A stretch of 64,000 bases of DNA from Flammeovirgaceae bacterium (GTDB lineage: Bacteria; Bacteroidota; Bacteroidia; Cytophagales; Cyclobacteriaceae), in assembly GCA_027487845.1 (NCBI GenBank), contig JAIYCV010000033.1, forward strand, positions 47,595 through 111,594, in the 5' to 3' direction. The notes below the pieces were generated by a model that did not search any database, was not told where the DNA came from, and was given only the letters and a program-made list of their open reading frames with translations. Positions 41,706-50,728 of this stretch are shown here, in pieces. Numbering within the stretch: the stretch's first letter is position 1; every line of letters begins with the position of its first letter. Both the position numbers and the translations under genes were made by a program.

Positions 41706-44700
41706 CTAGTTCTTTTTAGCCAAATCAATCTTGGTCAACCCTTTCGAATTATCATCGGAATGACGGTCAATTAATTTGTGTAAAGGATCAATACCACCTC
41801 TCTTCGGCTTGCTTTTCACTTGAATAGTAAACGTGTTCTCTTTTTGGTTGATCTTGTGTTTTTTCAGATAAAGTAAACTGTCTTTACCTGCTTTATTTTT
41901 CCCATACACACCAATGTCAATCCAGTCATTGATGGCAATGGGCGACTCAAGGCCAGTGCTGTCGGCTCGCATTTTCTCAGCAGAAACTTTAAGTGTAACT
42001 TCAAAGTTATCTTTAGCCAGTTCTTTATAAGTTGCTTCGGTAGTTTTGTTCTCAAACATCGTAATAGTTTCAAACATATCGTGGATGATATATTTCAAGC
42101 TGTCGGGTGTAACCTTCTTAATTTCTTTTAACAAATCAGCCGAAGTAGGATAAGGCGCATCCTTGAACTTCCACGTGGCATTGTATCTCCTAAAGGCAGC
42201 GTTCACACTGTCTTCGCCAATGTAATCTTGCAGTGCAAAGAATACAAGCGAAGCTTTGTTGTAGTGGATGTAACCTTGGCCTTCAACAAACTCCAATGGC
42301 TGCTCCTTTTTTCGTTCAAACGCACGCCCTCCGAGGTATGTATCCAACTCATACTTCAAATATTTTTCCAATATCTCTGGAGTAAATTTATGTTTCAATA
42401 CCATTAACGCAGAATACTGCGACATACTTTCCGAAAGCATAGCATTGCCTTTTACACCCGCTTCGGCCACTTGATGCGCCCACCACTGATGCGCCACTTC
42501 ATGGGCCGTAACATAATAGACATAGTCGATATCTTTTTCCGGATCATCAACTTTTGCAATAAATCCTATTCCCTCGGAAAAGGGAATGGTATTAGCAAAA
42601 GACTGTGCAAACGTTGCATAGCGTGGAAATTCCATTATGCGCACCTGCCTATACTGATAGGGTGAAAAGTTCTTAGAATAATATGCCAAGGCATCTTTTA
42701 TACCAGTCATCATTTTATCCAAGTTATACTCATGACCCGCATGATAATAGATTTCTAAGTTGATGTCGTTCCATGTATCGCGCTTAACTGCATACTTGGC
42801 CGAAACCATAGAATAAAAATTTAACATGGGTGCATCCATCTTATAACTAAAATAATTACGCCCGTCTTTCTTCCATTCCTTTTGCAAATAACCCGGAGCA
42901 ATTGCAATTTGATCACCAGAAGTAGACATTTCCATTTCGAATCTGATGCGGTCTGCATCATCACCTAAAAGGTTTTGAGCCGTTCCACGCGAGTCGTTGC
43001 GTTCCATCATCCTTTCCTTTTCTTTCAGCTTTCTTTTCTTACGCTCATCATCATCACTAAGTTCAAAATCGGAATTGTAACCCAAGCTCGGAAAGTACTG
43101 ATTATTAAAAAATGTACCATTAAATACTACGTTAGTATTCGATCCACCTTGTTCGAATCCTCTCGTATTAAACGTTGTTTTAAAATTCATTCGAATGCTA
43201 TCACCAGGTGCAAGAGGCGTGCTTAACTCGTATATGTAATATTTAAAGTTTTCGAATGTTTGCTTTACTTTTGCTTCCTTGCTGAACTTCAAATAATCAA
43301 TGCTTATTTGTTCATCCGCACTTTGTTGAACGTGAATTTCAGGGATTGGATTGCTTGTTTTGTTCTTTAACCAATAATATCCTTCGGCAATAAAATCACG
43401 ATCATAAGGGTAAATGTCAACTTTCAATTTAGTTTCAACAATTCTAGGCTGCGGAAGGAATTCATACTTCTTCAATTTCAATTCATATTGTTCTTGCTGA
43501 TCCTCTCTATCATCTGATTTCACAAATTTGTTTACTACGGTAGTATTGTAATAAATATAAAATCCGGAGAAAAGAAATACAGCTGCAACTGCAAAAGCAA
43601 AGATGAGCACAGATCTATTAAGCCTTAGCTTCCCCGTCTTCCAGCGCATTTTCATTACTGCTTCTGAACCGCGCACAGAAAACACTACCGCAACTACAAA
43701 AAGCAACATCGATAAGGCAAACCAATACAATTTGAACCAAGAGAACGGAGTTACGAAATGGCCATACACATTCATATCGGAAAAAGTACCAAGATTACCG
43801 CTAGCAAATCTCCACAAGTTATGTTCAAGGCCAAGTTCACCCAACACACCGCGGATGATGAAAAAGACGATGCATAAAGCGAAACCAAGGAACTTATTGT
43901 TTACCAAAACTTGAATAAAAAAAGCCAACAAAGTATAAAGCATCAAGAAAGACAATGTGCTTGTGTATAATGATTCGAAGTAAATGGGTAGCTCGAATTT
44001 AAAGTATCCATAGGACGCCTGAATGGTAACGCCACAGAGTATCAAGATAAACAGCATTCCAACATAGATAAAAACCAGGCCAAAGAATTTTGAAAGCAAC
44101 GCAACAAAACTAGGCATCGGCATGGCATCTAAAATCAAATTAAAATTTACGGAGCGCTCTTTCCAAACTAGCTCCCCCGAGTAAAAAATAGCTATGATTA
44201 GAAAAAAGAGGGTAAAACCATCCAACAAATTAACTACCGAGTAAGTAGTTGGGTAGGAGCTTGTGCCATATATCTTGTTCATGCTAAATGCTTCTACAAT
44301 TAAAAGAAGCATGCCGGTTAAGAGGATAGCTATAAATGGAATTTCCTTTATAACGGTTTTAAAATAAAATACCGAAAGCTTTATCAGTTGCTTGATATAG
44401 GTTACGCTATTTATTACTTGGACAGATTTAGGAATACTGACATCAGTGGATTTAGGCAAGTCCCTAGTCAGTGGAGTGGGTTTCTTTCTTAGAAGGGAGT
44501 TTCTCACAACATTAAAAGAAAAACCATAATAGGTAACAACTAACGCCCCAACGCCAACACTCAACCAAATCAACCGGTTATAAAGCATTACGCCTTCAAG
44601 TGGTAACAATTGAGTATTTTTTTCAGCAGGTGTCCAATAACGAGTAACATACTCGAAAGTTTGAGAACCAAATGGGTCTAATAACGCAGCTGTTTCTTTC

Positions 44701-45323
44701 CATTCCACATCTGCCAAAAACGAATCGGCTATACTGTATAAAATCAAGAGAATAATTCCCTGCGTGTAGATAACAATCGATTTTCTTCCTAACGCACCCG
44801 CCATGAAAAATAGCGAGCCCATGATAAACAAATTGGAAACTGTGTAGTACAAAAAAGGTTGGAAGTACGTCCATGCATTAAAAGGAAGAATCTCTTTAGT
44901 TTTCCAATCTACCTCCCAGGGCATAAATTTACCAATTGCAAAGCCTGTCATTAATCCTAACCAAATGCCAGAGTAAACGAGAATCAATACGATAAATGAA
45001 CCACCAAATCTTCCTAATAGATAATGGATTTTTTTCATTGGCGTACTAAACAGGATGGCTTCTGTGTTGTGATCAAAGTCGCGCACAATAGCAACCCCCA
45101 TAATCGCTGAGGTGATCATCATTAGGGCAAACGACATAATGAGCGTCATTTGAGCAATGACATAAGGCGCATTTGGTTTAATCTGCCCAACGGCACCACC
45201 TATGCTAACAATAGGACTAGCTACTGCAAAGTAGCAAAGCAAGAAAATAATAAAGAAGTAAATGTAATGAGCCGCTCGTTTCTTGCGATAACTTAATTCA
45301 AAGAGGAATATTTCTTTTAGCAT
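41706..45323 (-). CDS. ABC-2 permease fused to an M1-family metallopeptidase
   Basis: A 1205-residue protein from ATG 45323 (MLKEIFLFELSYRKKRAAHY); an earlier ATG at 45437 lies inside the ATPase gene. The first ~530 residues hold two ABC-2-type permease sets of membrane helices (SPIVSIGGAVGQIK, TSAIMGVAIVRDFDHNTEAILFSTPMKK). After one more helix (about 590-610) comes a large extracytoplasmic M1 domain with HEVAHQWWAHQV (zinc ligands, near residue 940) and the downstream ligand Glu in LSESMSQYSAL; the usual GxMEN motif is not evident. The cognate ATPase lies 10 bp upstream. The fused design is known in Bacteroidota; the substrate is unknown. Coupling of transport and peptide trimming is inferred. 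Confidence 0.9.
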   Translation of the reverse strand: MLKEIFLFELSYRKKRAAHYIYFFIIFLLCYFAVASPIVSIGGAVGQIKPNAPYVIAQMTLIMSFALMMITSAIMGVAIVRDFDHNTEAILFSTPMKKIHYLLGRFGGSFIVLILVYSGIWLGLMTGFAIGKFMPWEVDWKTKEILPFNAWTYFQPFLYYTVSNLFIMGSLFFMAGALGRKSIVIYTQGIILLILYSIADSFLADVEWKETAALLDPFGSQTFEYVTRYWTPAEKNTQLLPLEGVMLYNRLIWLSVGVGALVVTYYGFSFNVVRNSLLRKKPTPLTRDLPKSTDVSIPKSVQVINSVTYIKQLIKLSVFYFKTVIKEIPFIAILLTGMLLLIVEAFSMNKIYGTSSYPTTYSVVNLLDGFTLFFLIIAIFYSGELVWKERSVNFNLILDAMPMPSFVALLSKFFGLVFIYVGMLFILILCGVTIQASYGYFKFELPIYFESLYTSTLSFLMLYTLLAFFIQVLVNNKFLGFALCIVFFIIRGVLGELGLEHNLWRFASGNLGTFSDMNVYGHFVTPFSWFKLYWFALSMLLFVVAVVFSVRGSEAVMKMRWKTGKLRLNRSVLIFAFAVAAVFLFSGFYIYYNTTVVNKFVKSDDREDQQEQYELKLKKYEFLPQPRIVETKLKVDIYPYDRDFIAEGYYWLKNKTSNPIPEIHVQQSADEQISIDYLKFSKEAKVKQTFENFKYYIYELSTPLAPGDSIRMNFKTTFNTRGFEQGGSNTNVVFNGTFFNNQYFPSLGYNSDFELSDDDERKKRKLKEKERMMERNDSRGTAQNLLGDDADRIRFEMEMSTSGDQIAIAPGYLQKEWKKDGRNYFSYKMDAPMLNFYSMVSAKYAVKRDTWNDINLEIYYHAGHEYNLDKMMTGIKDALAYYSKNFSPYQYRQVRIMEFPRYATFAQSFANTIPFSEGIGFIAKVDDPEKDIDYVYYVTAHEVAHQWWAHQVAEAGVKGNAMLSESMSQYSALMVLKHKFTPEILEKYLKYELDTYLGGRAFERKKEQPLEFVEGQGYIHYNKASLVFFALQDYIGEDSVNAAFRRYNATWKFKDAPYPTSADLLKEIKKVTPDSLKYIIHDMFETITMFENKTTEATYKELAKDNFEVTLKVSAEKMRADSTGLESPIAINDWIDIGVYGKNKAGKDSLLYLKKHKINQKENTFTIQVKSKPKRGGIDPLHKLIDRHSDDNSKGLTKIDLAKKN

Positions 45324-45333
45324 ATTATTACAA

Positions 45334-46224
45334 TTAAACGTTTGCTGTTTCTTTTGTAGAATTAAAAATCTGCGAGAAATAAACATCTTCGAGATCAGCC
45401 GCTTGTTGGATAAATGAAGCATCTGGCTGAGCCTCACTAAGCACCGTTATTTCTGGTCTACCAGCAATTAATCGTTCTGAAATAATATTGAAGTTTTTTC
45501 GATATTCGTCAAGATCAACTTTAGCAATTCGCTTGCTCCATACTCTGCCCTTAACCTCCGCGATGGCATCGAGTGGGCCACCTTTATATAGCACTTGGCC
45601 TTTATTGATAATGGCCATGTCGGTACAAAGTTCTTTCACATCCTCCACAATATGGGTAGATAAAATCACGATGGTGTTTTCCCCTAATTCAGAAAGTAGA
45701 TTTAAGAAGCGATTGCGTTCGGCAGGGTCAAGGCCAGCCGTTGGTTCATCCACAATAATTAGTCTGGGATTGGCCAATAATGCCTGCGCTATACCAAATC
45801 GTTGTTTCATACCTCCAGAATAGCCTCCTAGGTTCTTCGTGCGCGCTGCCCACAGGTTGGTTTTTTGCAGCAACGCCTCTACCACCTGCTTCCTCTCGCT
45901 CTTATTCACTAATCCCTTCAAAACTGCCAAGTGATCCAACAAGGTGATGGCGTCTACTTTTGGATACACCCCAAACTCCTGTGGTAAGTAACCAAGTGTT
46001 TTTCTTACCTCCTCCTTTTGTTTCAACACATCAATATCGCCCAGTTGAATGGAGCCACTATCCGCTTCTTGCAATGTGGCAATGGTTCGCATGAGTGATG
46101 ATTTACCGGCACCGTTGGGGCCGAGAAGGCCAAACATACCCTGATTGATAGTAAGCGTAACGTCTTTTAAGGCCTGCACTCCGTTCGAGTATGTCTTGTT
46201 TAAATCTTGAATAATTAATTGCAT
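45334..46224 (-). CDS. ABC transporter ATP-binding protein
   Basis: A 296-residue nucleotide-binding domain with complete motifs: Walker A GLLGPNGAGKSSL (about 32-44), Q-loop GYLPQEFGVYP, signature YSGGMKQRFGIAQALL, Walker B RLIIVDEPTAGLDP, and switch His in LSTHIVED. About 75 C-terminal residues (KRIAKVDLDEYRKNFNIISERLIAGRPEITVLSEAQPD) form the accessory domain of drug/lipid-type (ABC-A) transporters. It powers the permease-peptidase encoded 10 bp downstream. There is no sign of other partners. Confidence 0.95.
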   Translation of the reverse strand: MQLIIQDLNKTYSNGVQALKDVTLTINQGMFGLLGPNGAGKSSLMRTIATLQEADSGSIQLGDIDVLKQKEEVRKTLGYLPQEFGVYPKVDAITLLDHLAVLKGLVNKSERKQVVEALLQKTNLWAARTKNLGGYSGGMKQRFGIAQALLANPRLIIVDEPTAGLDPAERNRFLNLLSELGENTIVILSTHIVEDVKELCTDMAIINKGQVLYKGGPLDAIAEVKGRVWSKRIAKVDLDEYRKNFNIISERLIAGRPEITVLSEAQPDASFIQQAADLEDVYFSQIFNSTKETANV

Positions 46225-46482
46225 AAAGGAATTGGTTTTGTCGTGATAATGAAGATGAGTAGCCTAACTGTCCCATTTGTTACAGGAAAAATAAAGAAAA
46301 ACTGAAAGGATCACAAAAAAGTTAATCACTAGGGTTTCAACTAAATTTGGCAAGTCCTCAATTAAAAATTTTCTCAAATGCCAACTTGAAGGATATTTAA
46401 ACGAGCGGTCGACCAGAACAAATGGCGCGATGTAGTTTTATGGGTAATCCTACCTCACATCTGTAAAACCTACATCCAACGT
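46225..46482. other. Intergenic region upstream of the ABC operon
   Basis: About 260 bp with no credible gene. The ABC operon promoter must lie here on the minus strand, but I see no clear TTG-N20-TAnnTTTG pair. No repeat or terminator-quality hairpin was found. Confidence 0.45.
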
Positions 46483-47010
46483 TCATTTTGTATCCACTGG
46501 ATTTTTTGCGTTCTCGTCTACTACTGTATTTTGCCCTGCTGTAAGAAGCCAGCTTTTATTCTTCTTCAAAAACACCAAGGTCAACAAATCGTCTGTCTCT
46601 GGGCGCTTGTTCACGCCTCTATCAACACCATCTGGCGGAAAAAATGCCCCCACATGAATACGGAGCGTAACCACCGCCACATCGCTTGTAACGAAACGCA
46701 CTCTAGTGCTTTTCTTTGTGAACGGAACGTTGTTGAAAATCGCATCAAATATCCGCTGATGCCCCTGTACCATTTCTTCTTGCCCCCGCCAATTCATACC
46801 TACAATGTTTATCCACTCGGCATCCTTGGTGGTGTATGTTTTCATGTTTTTGTTAAAGTGGTGGGTAACGCAATCCGATAGGTAGGTATCAATTTGCGCG
46901 TTAATTGCTTCTTCGTCTTTTTGACTTTGTGCGTGGCTGTTGCCAATGGCAAAGAGGAGTGCGATTAGGTTTCCCATGATAAATGTGGTTGTTGTTACAT
47001 GTGTTTTCAT
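46483..47010 (-). CDS. Exported SnoaL/DUF4440-like protein
   Basis: A 175-residue protein from ATG 47010 (MKTHVTTTTFIMGNLIALLFAIGNSHAQ, signal peptide ending in AHAQ-like GNSHAQ). A longer start at 47055 adds residues coded by repeat DNA and is unlikely. The mature part is a cone-shaped SnoaL-like/DUF4440 (SgcJ/EcaC-type) fold: EEAINAQIDTYLSDCVTHHFNKNMKTYTTKDAEWINIVGMNWRGQEEMVQGHQRIFDAIFN, then TSDVAVVTLRI and SWLLTAGQNTVV. This family includes small binding proteins and enzymes with varied roles. Its upstream region is a 114-bp repeat found again at 52560-52673. Confidence 0.82.
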   Translation of the reverse strand: MKTHVTTTTFIMGNLIALLFAIGNSHAQSQKDEEAINAQIDTYLSDCVTHHFNKNMKTYTTKDAEWINIVGMNWRGQEEMVQGHQRIFDAIFNNVPFTKKSTRVRFVTSDVAVVTLRIHVGAFFPPDGVDRGVNKRPETDDLLTLVFLKKNKSWLLTAGQNTVVDENAKNPVDTK

Positions 47011-47120
47011 ACAAAGAGTAAATGGTTTAATGGAACACAAATCTAGCCCCATCACCCCCGTCTTTTTATGTAAAAAACCGACATTTATTAGGCCGTGAAA
47101 AGCCGATCGGGAGAGGCCTT
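47007..47120 (-). repeat. 114-bp direct repeat, copy A
   Basis: Identical to 52560-52673 except for four base changes. Here it forms the promoter/leader of the DUF4440-like gene and includes its start codon. Its outer end encodes what would be the last residues of the AraC regulator (KASPDRLFTA) in copy B. Copy A therefore holds a stump of an araC-like 3' end. Confidence 0.85.
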
Positions 47121-47166
47121 CACTTTCGCGTGGCGATTAATTTGAAAGCCTTACTTGAGAAAGACC

Positions 47167-48477
47167 TCACTTTTTTACATCGTTGCTTTCGAGCAATAAA
47201 ACAGAATATCCTTTCCAAAAATCAGGATCGTAGTCGTTCGTAATTTTTTTACTTACTATGTCACGTTTACCAAACACGTCTTCCTTTGGTAGGGGATTGG
47301 GATTTCTGCTTTTAATTTTGGTAATGAGCATTTCAAAAGATTCATTGACTTCGAAGGAAGCGTCAATTTTGTGGCCTTTTATTTTACGATTAACATCCAA
47401 ACGGGCTAATCTGCCTCGTCTAATATAACTCAGCACCCATCTGTCGACATCCGGTCTGAATTGGATAGTGCCATAGTCGTCCAGCGAGGTGAATCCAAGT
47501 CCCAACAGTTTCATGTGAAAGGCTTTGTCAAGTTTTTTTTTACTATAGTGAAATTCAATTTCAATGATGGCAGCGGTGGCCGCCTCTAAAATAATGTGGC
47601 CTGCAAACAAGCACCTGTTAATGTCGTCTCGCTGATCGAATACAATTTTTATTGTTGGCTTACCCTGATAATTGCTAAAAGACGCGATGCGATAGTCATA
47701 GTCCTTAAAGGAATCTAAGAAATCTAGTTTGTCTGCTTGTCGCAAATCGTATTCCAATGGTTCGTAAGGCCCCCCTTTTTGGCCCATTGAAGACAGTGCA
47801 TTCGACATCAGCGAATCTGATTCGGGGTCGTCTTCCTTCGTTATGTTTACCTGCCTGCCTTTGATGAGGTGCAGTAGGCTGTTTTTCTTGGCGTCTTTCG
47901 CATTGTAAGAGGGATGATACCCTTCAAAAACAGCCTCCGTTACTTTATAGCCTGTCCCTGCTTTTTTGGGTTGTCCATCTTTGAGCACTTTCTTGGGCAC
48001 AAATTTATATTGCTCTCGATAGAAGCTCTCCAGACCCAAAGGAGCTGTAGAATAGTTTGAAGGTATATTTGCAACGGCTTCTTTGATAAGATCTACAGGT
48101 GAAGCTTTTCTTCCTGTCACTTCAACCTCCGCCAGTTTTTTGGGTTCTTCAGCAAGGCGTATTAACTTTTCGGATTGCAAAGCAAATGAGGCAATGGGTA
48201 CATAGCCAGAAGCATAGCCTATGTAGCTAACCTTTAAGGTATCGTGCTCTGCGCTGCTTACTTCCAATGAAAAATCGCCCTCACCATTGGAGATGGTGCT
48301 AACACCACTTTGCACCAAAATAATATGTGCAAAGGGCAATGGCTCAAGTGTAGTGGCATCCACAACCCGGCCTTTTATGCTATTTACACCTTGGCCAAAT
48401 AAACATAATGAAAGCACAAAAAGAATTAGGCTTAAAATGGGGGTTGCGTACATGCTCATTTTTGGTTTTCGTTTCAT
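47167..48477 (-). CDS. CarboxypepD_reg-like surface protein
   Basis: A 436-residue protein with a signal peptide (MYATPILSLILFVLSLCLFGQ; the preceding MKRKPKMS is the basic N-region). Residues about 32-115 are the carboxypeptidase regulatory-like domain (SIKGRVVDATTLEPLPFAHIILVQSGVSTISNGEGDFSLEV, DTLKVSYIGYASG, LAEVEVTGR). The remaining 300 residues are similar in layout to the protein at 40435-41619 (FYREQYK..., KIVFDQRDDINRCLFAGHIILEAATAAIIEIEF), pointing to a paralogous family. No TonB-dependent barrel follows. It is 2 bp downstream of the S41 peptidase gene, so they form an operon. Confidence 0.85.
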   Translation of the reverse strand: MKRKPKMSMYATPILSLILFVLSLCLFGQGVNSIKGRVVDATTLEPLPFAHIILVQSGVSTISNGEGDFSLEVSSAEHDTLKVSYIGYASGYVPIASFALQSEKLIRLAEEPKKLAEVEVTGRKASPVDLIKEAVANIPSNYSTAPLGLESFYREQYKFVPKKVLKDGQPKKAGTGYKVTEAVFEGYHPSYNAKDAKKNSLLHLIKGRQVNITKEDDPESDSLMSNALSSMGQKGGPYEPLEYDLRQADKLDFLDSFKDYDYRIASFSNYQGKPTIKIVFDQRDDINRCLFAGHIILEAATAAIIEIEFHYSKKKLDKAFHMKLLGLGFTSLDDYGTIQFRPDVDRWVLSYIRRGRLARLDVNRKIKGHKIDASFEVNESFEMLITKIKSRNPNPLPKEDVFGKRDIVSKKITNDYDPDFWKGYSVLLLESNDVKK

Positions 48478-48479
48478 AA

Positions 48480-49499
48480 TTATTTGTTTAAAAATTTGAT
48501 GGCTTCTTCCAGAATCGTGTCTTTTCCAATAGCCTCATCGGACTTCAATATATCAACTTTTATATCGGGTTTTACACCCGCTTCTAGGTGTTGGTAATCG
48601 GCATTGAACATTTGGGTAGCAGAAAACCGAACTCTCCAGCCAGCTTGTAACTCGGCCGAAATGGGTGCACCACCCCCGCCCCCAGTTTGGTCACCTATAA
48701 TGGTTACGTCCACCAGTTGCGACAGTGCCGAGGCAAAGTAATTAGCCGCGCTGTAGACCTGGCGGTTTGTAAGCAGCACAATTTTACGGCCAGTGTAGGT
48801 TACACCCTTGGGGTCAAGTTCATTCTTAATGTAGTTGGTGAAGGCATCGTGCTCAGGCCCTGATTTATAGCGGGTATAACCAATCAGTGTGTTTTGCTTA
48901 AGTAAGTGCTGTATAAATTCATCTGCGTAAACTAAGGCTCCACCTCCATTGTTACGGATATCGATAATTAACCCTTTTAGCGGTAGCGAATTTAGCTTTT
49001 TGAACAGCAAGTCAATCTTCTTCGATTCAATTGGAGATTGAAAACTCCCATAATACATATAGCCAACCTTGCGCAGTGTGTCGGTAACAAAAGGTCCCGC
49101 AAGTTGAGAATCTTTACCTAAATAATTCCTATCAATTATATCCCAGTTAAAGTTAGCTGGGTAGTCTTGATACCAACTCCAATTTCTTGAAACATCAAAA
49201 TTGGAGGCAAGGTTTACGTGTCCATCTTTCAACTCGTTGAGCATCGTGGCCATTACTTGAAAAAGTTCTTTGTCATTCTTTGCCTTTTCAGCCTGTGGGC
49301 GATAGGTTACTCGGGCGGCATTCCAGTCAACATTCTTGTAGGTAAAAAAAGAATACTTTTCATCTACGGTGTTCCACAACAGATCAAAATTTGCCTGATT
49401 GGAACTGGCTGGATCCGGAGTGATGAACAGACGATCGCAAGACGTAACCGCAATTAGTATCAGTAAAACGAAGGGAGTATTTTTATTCACTACTTTCAT
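48480..49499 (-). CDS. S41 family peptidase (C-terminal processing protease type), lipoprotein
   Basis: A 339-residue protein. The N-terminus (MKVVNKNTPFVLLILIAVTSCDRLF) is a lipoprotein signal with Cys at about residue 21. A helical N-terminal domain (FDLLWNTVDEKYSFFTYKNVDWNAARVTYRP) leads to the S41 catalytic core: LKGLIIDIRNNGGGALVYADEF, then LLTNRQVYSAANYFASALSQL with the expected catalytic Ser near 247 and a downstream GDQTGGGGGAP. No PDZ domain is visible, as in the short S41 proteins of Bacteroidota. It probably cleaves peptides in the periplasm. It is the middle gene of a likely three-gene operon, 27 bp from the gene upstream and 2 bp from the one downstream. Confidence 0.9.
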   Translation of the reverse strand: MKVVNKNTPFVLLILIAVTSCDRLFITPDPASSNQANFDLLWNTVDEKYSFFTYKNVDWNAARVTYRPQAEKAKNDKELFQVMATMLNELKDGHVNLASNFDVSRNWSWYQDYPANFNWDIIDRNYLGKDSQLAGPFVTDTLRKVGYMYYGSFQSPIESKKIDLLFKKLNSLPLKGLIIDIRNNGGGALVYADEFIQHLLKQNTLIGYTRYKSGPEHDAFTNYIKNELDPKGVTYTGRKIVLLTNRQVYSAANYFASALSQLVDVTIIGDQTGGGGGAPISAELQAGWRVRFSATQMFNADYQHLEAGVKPDIKVDILKSDEAIGKDTILEEAIKFLNK

Positions 49500-49526
49500 A
49501 TTGTTTAATCAGTTTATGTTCAATTT

Positions 49527-50393
49527 TTAAAAACGTATAATCTTTCCTAAGCTGACGATGAATGAGCCATATTGCAATTCGTTCACTGTAGGGATATTGA
49601 TGTATTCGTAAAGCAAAGAAAGACGCCATGAGTCGCGACCGATAATTTTCTTTCTGTGTTTTACCTTACTGAAATAGTCAATGGAAAACTGGTTCTTTAG
49701 TTCAAAATAGGTATTCCAAGATCCTAATCTGATCCCATCCGATAGGTTTCCTTCCGGCTTAAGGTAATACGGTTCAGGCCAGGCAAAGGGCGGGCGCATT
49801 GTTGCGCTCAACAGGGGCAAGCTAATCTGTTCGGTCAACATTAGTTCTGAATTTCCCAGTTTCAATTTCTTTTGAGCCAAGCCGGTTATACCAAAAGAAA
49901 CAACGTAATCGAAAGAAACAACATTATTTACGTTGTTATTGGCTACTCTATTGTTGACTAGTAGTCCACCATAACCCCCAGCAAAGAAACTAAAGCCACG
50001 GGGAGAAACCTTGATGGGCTTCAACATAGCATAGCTATATCTTATGTCTATTTCCTGTATGGCGTTTTCTGTAAAATCATTGAACAAAGCAGGCGCCACC
50101 TTAAATTCTAATGTGCTAATGGATAGAAATTTTGGTTTGTATTTTAGTCTACTTCCACCAAAGGATAGAAGCACGCCCTGATACCGCAGGGGTGAAATGG
50201 CCGGATCTCGTATAGTGGCCGATCCTATGCCATAGGTTGAAACTTTATACCTTGGAAAAAGGGTTGTATCCGTTCGGGATGTTTCCAGCAAGGGTGTCTG
50301 TGCTTTGGGATTTACTTGTAATTGGCCAAGGCCAGGTGTGGCTACCAGAAGTAAATAAAGTAGAGAAGACAATGATATACTCGCTTTTTTCAT
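49527..50393 (-). CDS. Exported protein, probable outer-membrane beta structure
   Basis: A 288-residue protein with a signal peptide (MKKASISLSSLLYLLLVATPGLGQ). The mature protein shows alternating hydrophobic strands with aromatic residues (YSYAMLKPIKVSPRGFSFFAGGYGGLLV, VSFDYVVSFGITGLAQKKLKLGNSELMLTEQISLPLLSA) and ends LQYGSFIVSLGKIIRF, a C-terminal Phe typical of outer-membrane barrels. I do not recognise a named family. It is the first gene of the set reading through S41 and CarboxypepD_reg-like genes. Confidence 0.72.
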   Translation of the reverse strand: MKKASISLSSLLYLLLVATPGLGQLQVNPKAQTPLLETSRTDTTLFPRYKVSTYGIGSATIRDPAISPLRYQGVLLSFGGSRLKYKPKFLSISTLEFKVAPALFNDFTENAIQEIDIRYSYAMLKPIKVSPRGFSFFAGGYGGLLVNNRVANNNVNNVVSFDYVVSFGITGLAQKKLKLGNSELMLTEQISLPLLSATMRPPFAWPEPYYLKPEGNLSDGIRLGSWNTYFELKNQFSIDYFSKVKHRKKIIGRDSWRLSLLYEYINIPTVNELQYGSFIVSLGKIIRF

Positions 50394-50728
50394 GCGTTTT
50401 TTTTATTGTGGAAGAGTGTGATTTAAATTAGACATCGCTGACGGGAGCATGTCTTTTGGAATATGATTTATTGAAGTTAAGTTGTACATAGCAAAAGAGA
50501 CCATTTCTTTTTGTTCTGGAAACTTCTTACGGCAAACATAGAAAAGGGTATATCGAACTTTTCTCGATTTTGATAACTTGCCTTACAATTTTAATGAACA
50601 CAGTGCTTTAAGACACCAAGTCTTTTCGTACATGAAATCGTTGTTTTTGTAGGGAGATATTGGCATTTGGTAAGAATGATTTTTAAGACTTCAATAGATT
50701 TAAGAACTTTCAGCATTTTCATATTAAG
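50394..50728. other. Divergent intergenic region
   Basis: About 335 bp between the minus-strand outer-membrane gene and the plus-strand histidine kinase gene. It should hold both promoters, but I cannot identify convincing -33/-7 pairs. No RNA gene or inverted repeat stands out. Confidence 0.45.
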
